From the NCBI GenBank assembly GCA_018398585.1, contig JAGTTD010000007.1, positions 7,695,320-7,759,319 on the forward strand: DNA of 64,000 nt. Direction: 5' to 3'. Positions within the stretch are counted from its first letter, which is position 1. Each line of letters begins with the position of its first letter. This DNA is from Simmondsia chinensis (Eukaryota; Streptophyta; Magnoliopsida; Caryophyllales; Simmondsiaceae). Of the stretch, positions 60,555 to 64,000 are shown piece after piece. Under the pieces are notes generated by a model. It saw only the letters and a list, made by a program, of their open reading frames with translations, did no database searches and was not told the origin of the DNA. The translations under genes and the position numbers were made by a program.

Positions 60555-60743
60555 TGTTAAAAACATCAAATGATACAAAAATTTAACAAATATCTAATTA
60601 ATAAATAGTTAAAATATAAATTTATATATTAAAATTATTTTATATAAATAACTTAAATTTTATTATTTTTCAAATAATAAAATTAAAAAAAATTAAAAAA
60701 AAACCTATCTCTTTGTGTCTCTCCACACAGCCCGCAACACTGG

Positions 60744-62200
60744 ATCCATATTCTACTTTCTTTCCCTTTATTTTTTTATGTAGTAAATTACATATTAATA
60801 CCTTAAGTTTTAGCGTATTAATTTTTAATCTCTAAATTTTATAAAATAATTTTTTATACAAAGAGTTATGCGTATTGAATAAAATAATCCAAATAAAGAT
60901 ATGAAACAATGAAAGTAGAGTCTATTTTGTAGCTATATACGTTATTTTTTAAATTATTTTTACTTTTATTTTTAAAAAGGAAGAGATGTTTTGTTATATT
61001 GAACTTTTGTATGCATTTTCAAATTAAATATTTAAGAACTTAGACTCCAACCAAGATTGCTAGCAAACAAGTTTAGAGATACAACCGTTAGTGATGCTTC
61101 AATTTTGTTTAAAGAACCTTGACCCACATGAAAATTTTGAATGTGGTAGAATTACTTTATATATTCATGGTCCTAAGTATTATGAACCTGTGGTGGGTCT
61201 AGAGAGCCAAAATGTGCTCGCACCCGGCCTAGTCATGCTGGACAGGACCGGCGCATTGCATCACATCATGTATGGGATTGTTCCCTATTCGGATTTCTAT
61301 ATTGTAAGACCATTGTTTTATAGTCATTGTGACATATATGGAATGTGGGAAACTCATTCCTTGGCTAATACACTAGGTTTGAGCTTGAGGTTGATCTTGA
61401 CCTTCAAGCATTTAAACAGTTAACTACCTACTCCTTCCATATCAGCTGCTTAACTCAATCAGATTCTTTACTTCTCCATATTTGTCCACTACTTCTATAT
61501 TAGGCCGGATTTGCCGCCCTCCTTGACTAATATTTGCTCCAATGGGTGGAGTACTTTAATGAAGTGCCTTTAAGGAATTGAAAGACACAATTCATTCAGA
61601 CTATAGTTGTTCCCTATTCCTCTTTACTGCTTATATCTTGAGTTGTTCTTTTCCTTCCATTACTAACAAAATTGAGGCATAATCTAGTCCATTAATCAAC
61701 AGTATACTTTAGTGGTGGGTGCTATGTTAACCCAGGGAGTGGGAATGCCAGTTGGTCATGTTATACTAATACAGGGGCAAAAATAACTTAGTGCAATGGT
61801 GAACTACACGAGGCTATAATTCTTTGTTCTGATCCATCCTCTTTAATTCTGGCCTGATCAAGCTCAAGATTGGTCATAACCATAAATCTGGCATTTTCAT
61901 GTATTAGGTTTACTCTTTCAGGTTCGATTGCTCGTCTCGAGTTCAGTTTGTTTTTATGGTTTAATTTTGATTATGCATTAGTCAAATTTCATAACAATGT
62001 AAGTCGTGTTGTACAATGAGTAATTAGGACACGGCCAATATGGGATTCATCATTCCTGATATGTAAACAGGTGAACCTTTGGATGTAAAAAACTATAAAT
62101 ATGGTGTGGCAAATGGAGTTTTTCCTCAGCCAAATTACAGTACATATACCCTTTAGATGGGTAAAGCATCGGCTACATTCAAATCGAGATTCCAATAAAG
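60744..62200. other. Unassigned sequence
   Basis: A 110-codon ORF at 61091-61423 has no recognisable domain. The piece nearest 62200 may be the leader of the Copia fragment that follows. No LTR was found. Confidence 0.3.
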
Positions 62201-63400
62201 ATAATCAAACATGTTGAAAAATACTTCTTTGTTGCATGATTGTGCCAATATATCAAATATACAGTAAAATGAAAGTTACTAAGGAAATATGGGAAGCATT
62301 ACATAATGTAGTATGGATAGTTGTGCAATCAAGAAGTATGTCTACAGTAGGTGGTTGTCTTTTTCTATGACTAATGGTAAGGCAGTTTTATACTAGATCG
62401 AAGATTATGAAAACCTTTGCATTGATATCCTTAGTGAGGGAATGTATATGTGCGGAACTCTTTAAGCAAATTGTCTCATTGAAAAATTGCCCCCTTCCTA
62501 CGATAATTATTAGTCTTAGTTAAAAAAATAAAAATAAGGATATGACATTGCAGGAACTCATATGTCATATTACTTTGGAGGACCAAAACTAAAAACAAGA
62601 GGAAAAAAAAAAAAAAAAAAAAGGAAGTCCTGTGAACATTTGGACAACTGAAACTGAAAACAGCGAAAGAGAAGTCCTTTTAACATTCTACTTTATTTGC
62701 TAACCTTGTTGAGTCGAGAAATATAAGAAAAGGTGGCATGTTCAAGAAACCATGGGACAAAGGGGTTATCCAAACACCAAACAAGTAGCTCGACCAATAA
62801 GCAAAAACCGTTTCGTGGGAAGAGGCCAATGAGAAATAATGATAACGGCTAGAAACGAGTCAAACGAACATGTTGGATATGTGGCGAGATTGGTTATACC
62901 TCAAGGGATCGCAAGAAGAGATTAGGACTGAGAAAGCCCAAAAAAACACAAACCATAGGCCAACCTCACCAAGGGAGGAGACGTTTTTGTTTCTATGGTC
63001 TTTAAGGTGAACATGATTGGTAACATGGTTTAGTGGATTGTAGATATATGGGCCATGAAGACCATTTACACCCATAAGAACTTGTTTCAAGAGTATGAGA
63101 AAGCCGATGTGAGGGAAAGTGTTATATGGGCAACTCATTTTTAGTTCTAGTACTTAGAAAGGTCTTTCCATAATTTCACTTTGAAGAATTTTTATCTTTG
63201 CAAAATATATTGCATGTTCCTAATTTCTATAGAAATTTAGTTCTCTGTACTCTATTAAACAAGGTTGGATTTAAATTGGCCTTCGAGTTCAATAAAATAT
63301 TATCATGTAGAGCTCAAACTTTGGGAAACGTTTTTTATGATGAGGGTTTGTTTTTTACTAGAAGTTTAAGTTTACATGAATAAACTAGATTTCCATCTAC
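62200..63400 (+). pseudogene. Degenerate Copia fragment: gag, zinc knuckle, protease, start of integrase
   Basis: In changing frames the sequence encodes, in order, gag text IEDYENLCIDILSEGMYMCG followed by a stop and LIEKLPPSYDNY (about 62400-62510). A knuckle remnant CWICGEIGYTSRD (about 62872-62910) has lost its His and last Cys. Then come a protease-flank piece (KNLFQEYEKADVRESV, about 63075-63125) and ILHVPNFYRNLVLCTLLNKVGFKLAFEF (63204-63290), the usual join to integrase. The rest of pol and both LTRs are not in view, so this is an old fragment. Confidence 0.7.
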
Positions 63401-64000
63401 TTATATTGTTCAATCATAAGATTTGGGGTATGCTAGGCTAACTAAGCAAGGTTTTTAGTTGTTTTGTTTTCTTTGAACTCAATTCTAACCTCTCTAAATC
63501 TTTTCAGGAGAGGTTCAACTGTAGAAATGTACCTTCTCGAGGTATCCGTCAAACACTAGAATTGTCTAATCACTTGGTGCATTACTAACTATAAATCACC
63601 CTTGATCTCAAAGTGAGTGGCCCCCATCTCGAGCGGCCTCTTAATCCCATAACTAGAGCCTCAGATTTTTGCTTTGTTATTTGAACAGCCCTCTATCAAG
63701 GTTACCTTCAATGTAGTCAATATTCTTGAAGGGAATTCAATCACAATCCTGACTCGAAGTGCTGGAATTAATTCTTAAACTATCAAACAAGGGACTCTCC
63801 CAACCACTAAAGTAGATTTCTATTCAAAATAACTCATTCCTCTGAGTTGGGATAATCTGCGAAAAAGTTAGCCTAAGCTTGGCCTTTTATTAACTTTTGT
63901 GGTACATAAACTAAGTCACGCTAGAGAAAAGCTAAGCTTCACTTAATCGTCTTTCAAAACATTCATTTGAGCAATTACATAAATTATGAAACTTAAGAAA
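63401..64000. other. Unassigned sequence at the window end
   Basis: No ORF, RNA gene or repeat end was recognised. Confidence 0.35.

Larger units (their letters stand above)
58373..60743. mobile_element. Foldback MITE split by an RTE LINE
   Basis: The outer arms 58373-58545 and about 60575-60743 are inverted repeats of one another. CCGGTGTTGTGAG on the left matches CCAGTGTTGCGGG on the complement of the right. Both then run through AGAGATTTTTT/AGATAGGTTTT, AATTATTTATATAAAATA and ATTTTAACTATTTATT. Without the LINE the element is about 390 bp with ~170-bp arms and a short loop. No clear target duplication was found at its outer ends. Confidence 0.65.

Noticed and set aside
61091..61423. 110-codon ORF as a possible gene
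   Set aside because: No motif, no splice or promoter support, and it sits next to a decayed Copia fragment.
1..64000. CRISPR array, prokaryotic operon, rRNA genes or phage-like module
   Set aside because: No regularly spaced direct repeats, ribosome binding sites or rRNA-like blocks were seen; all content fits plant nuclear DNA.

Overview
This is a stretch of plant nuclear DNA, from a flowering plant whose species I cannot name. It is AT-rich, has no operons or densely packed ORFs, and is mostly a transposable-element graveyard. Element types typical of angiosperms are present: Ale-like and Tork-like Copia, chromoviral Gypsy, L1-like and RTE-like LINEs, tRNA-derived SINEs, TRIMs, and hAT-, Harbinger- and foldback-type MITEs. 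Nearly all element ORFs carry stops or frameshifts.

Only one host gene is recognisable: an intact 154-codon C-terminal exon of a DHHC-type protein S-acyltransferase at 4933-5397 (+). Its catalytic DHHC exon is not seen upstream. The first 4.9 kb would then be a large intron (or the exon is a stranded fragment). That stretch holds an ORF1-only LINE on the minus strand (605 to about 3660) and a C22/G26 homopolymer pair (4109-4156). A foldback MITE starts about 30 bp after the stop codon.

6-20 kb: a SINE-like unit with tRNA boxes, a complete SINE with target-site duplications, a miniature LTR-like repeat (72-bp ends), then a ~1-kb Harbinger-like element split by Copia A (10696-15454; TSD agtag/agtgg), and a further foldback MITE. 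19.6-24.6 kb: Copia B, complete with LTRs, PBS and TSD atcaa. 25-31 kb: a rearranged minus-strand Gypsy with two adjacent LTR copies, a pol remnant and a truncated third LTR. 31-33 kb: a hAT-like remnant that appears to contain a SINE-like piece and an LTR-like block. 33.9-35.3 kb: a 5'-truncated LINE RT fragment. 36.9-37.9 kb: a second, inverted copy of the Harbinger-like family with TAA target duplications.

38-52 kb is the clearest stack of nested insertions. An AT-rich foldback region carries a SINE with a 12-bp duplication. A hAT MITE with a perfect 8-bp duplication follows, then the 3' tail of a LINE, then a Reina-like chromovirus (40874-51708, TSD aatac). The chromovirus is split by a near full-length LINE (44341-50223). 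The rest holds a textbook TRIM (54384-54956, TSD aaaac), a second miniature LTR-like repeat, AT-rich MITEs, an RTE LINE inserted with a 17-bp duplication into the loop of a foldback MITE (58373-60743), and a degenerate Copia gag/protease fragment (about 62.2-63.4 kb).

The elements do not work together as a system. The value of the window is a readable insertion chronology and a few unusual small repeats. All family assignments are by eye from motifs; no database search was run.
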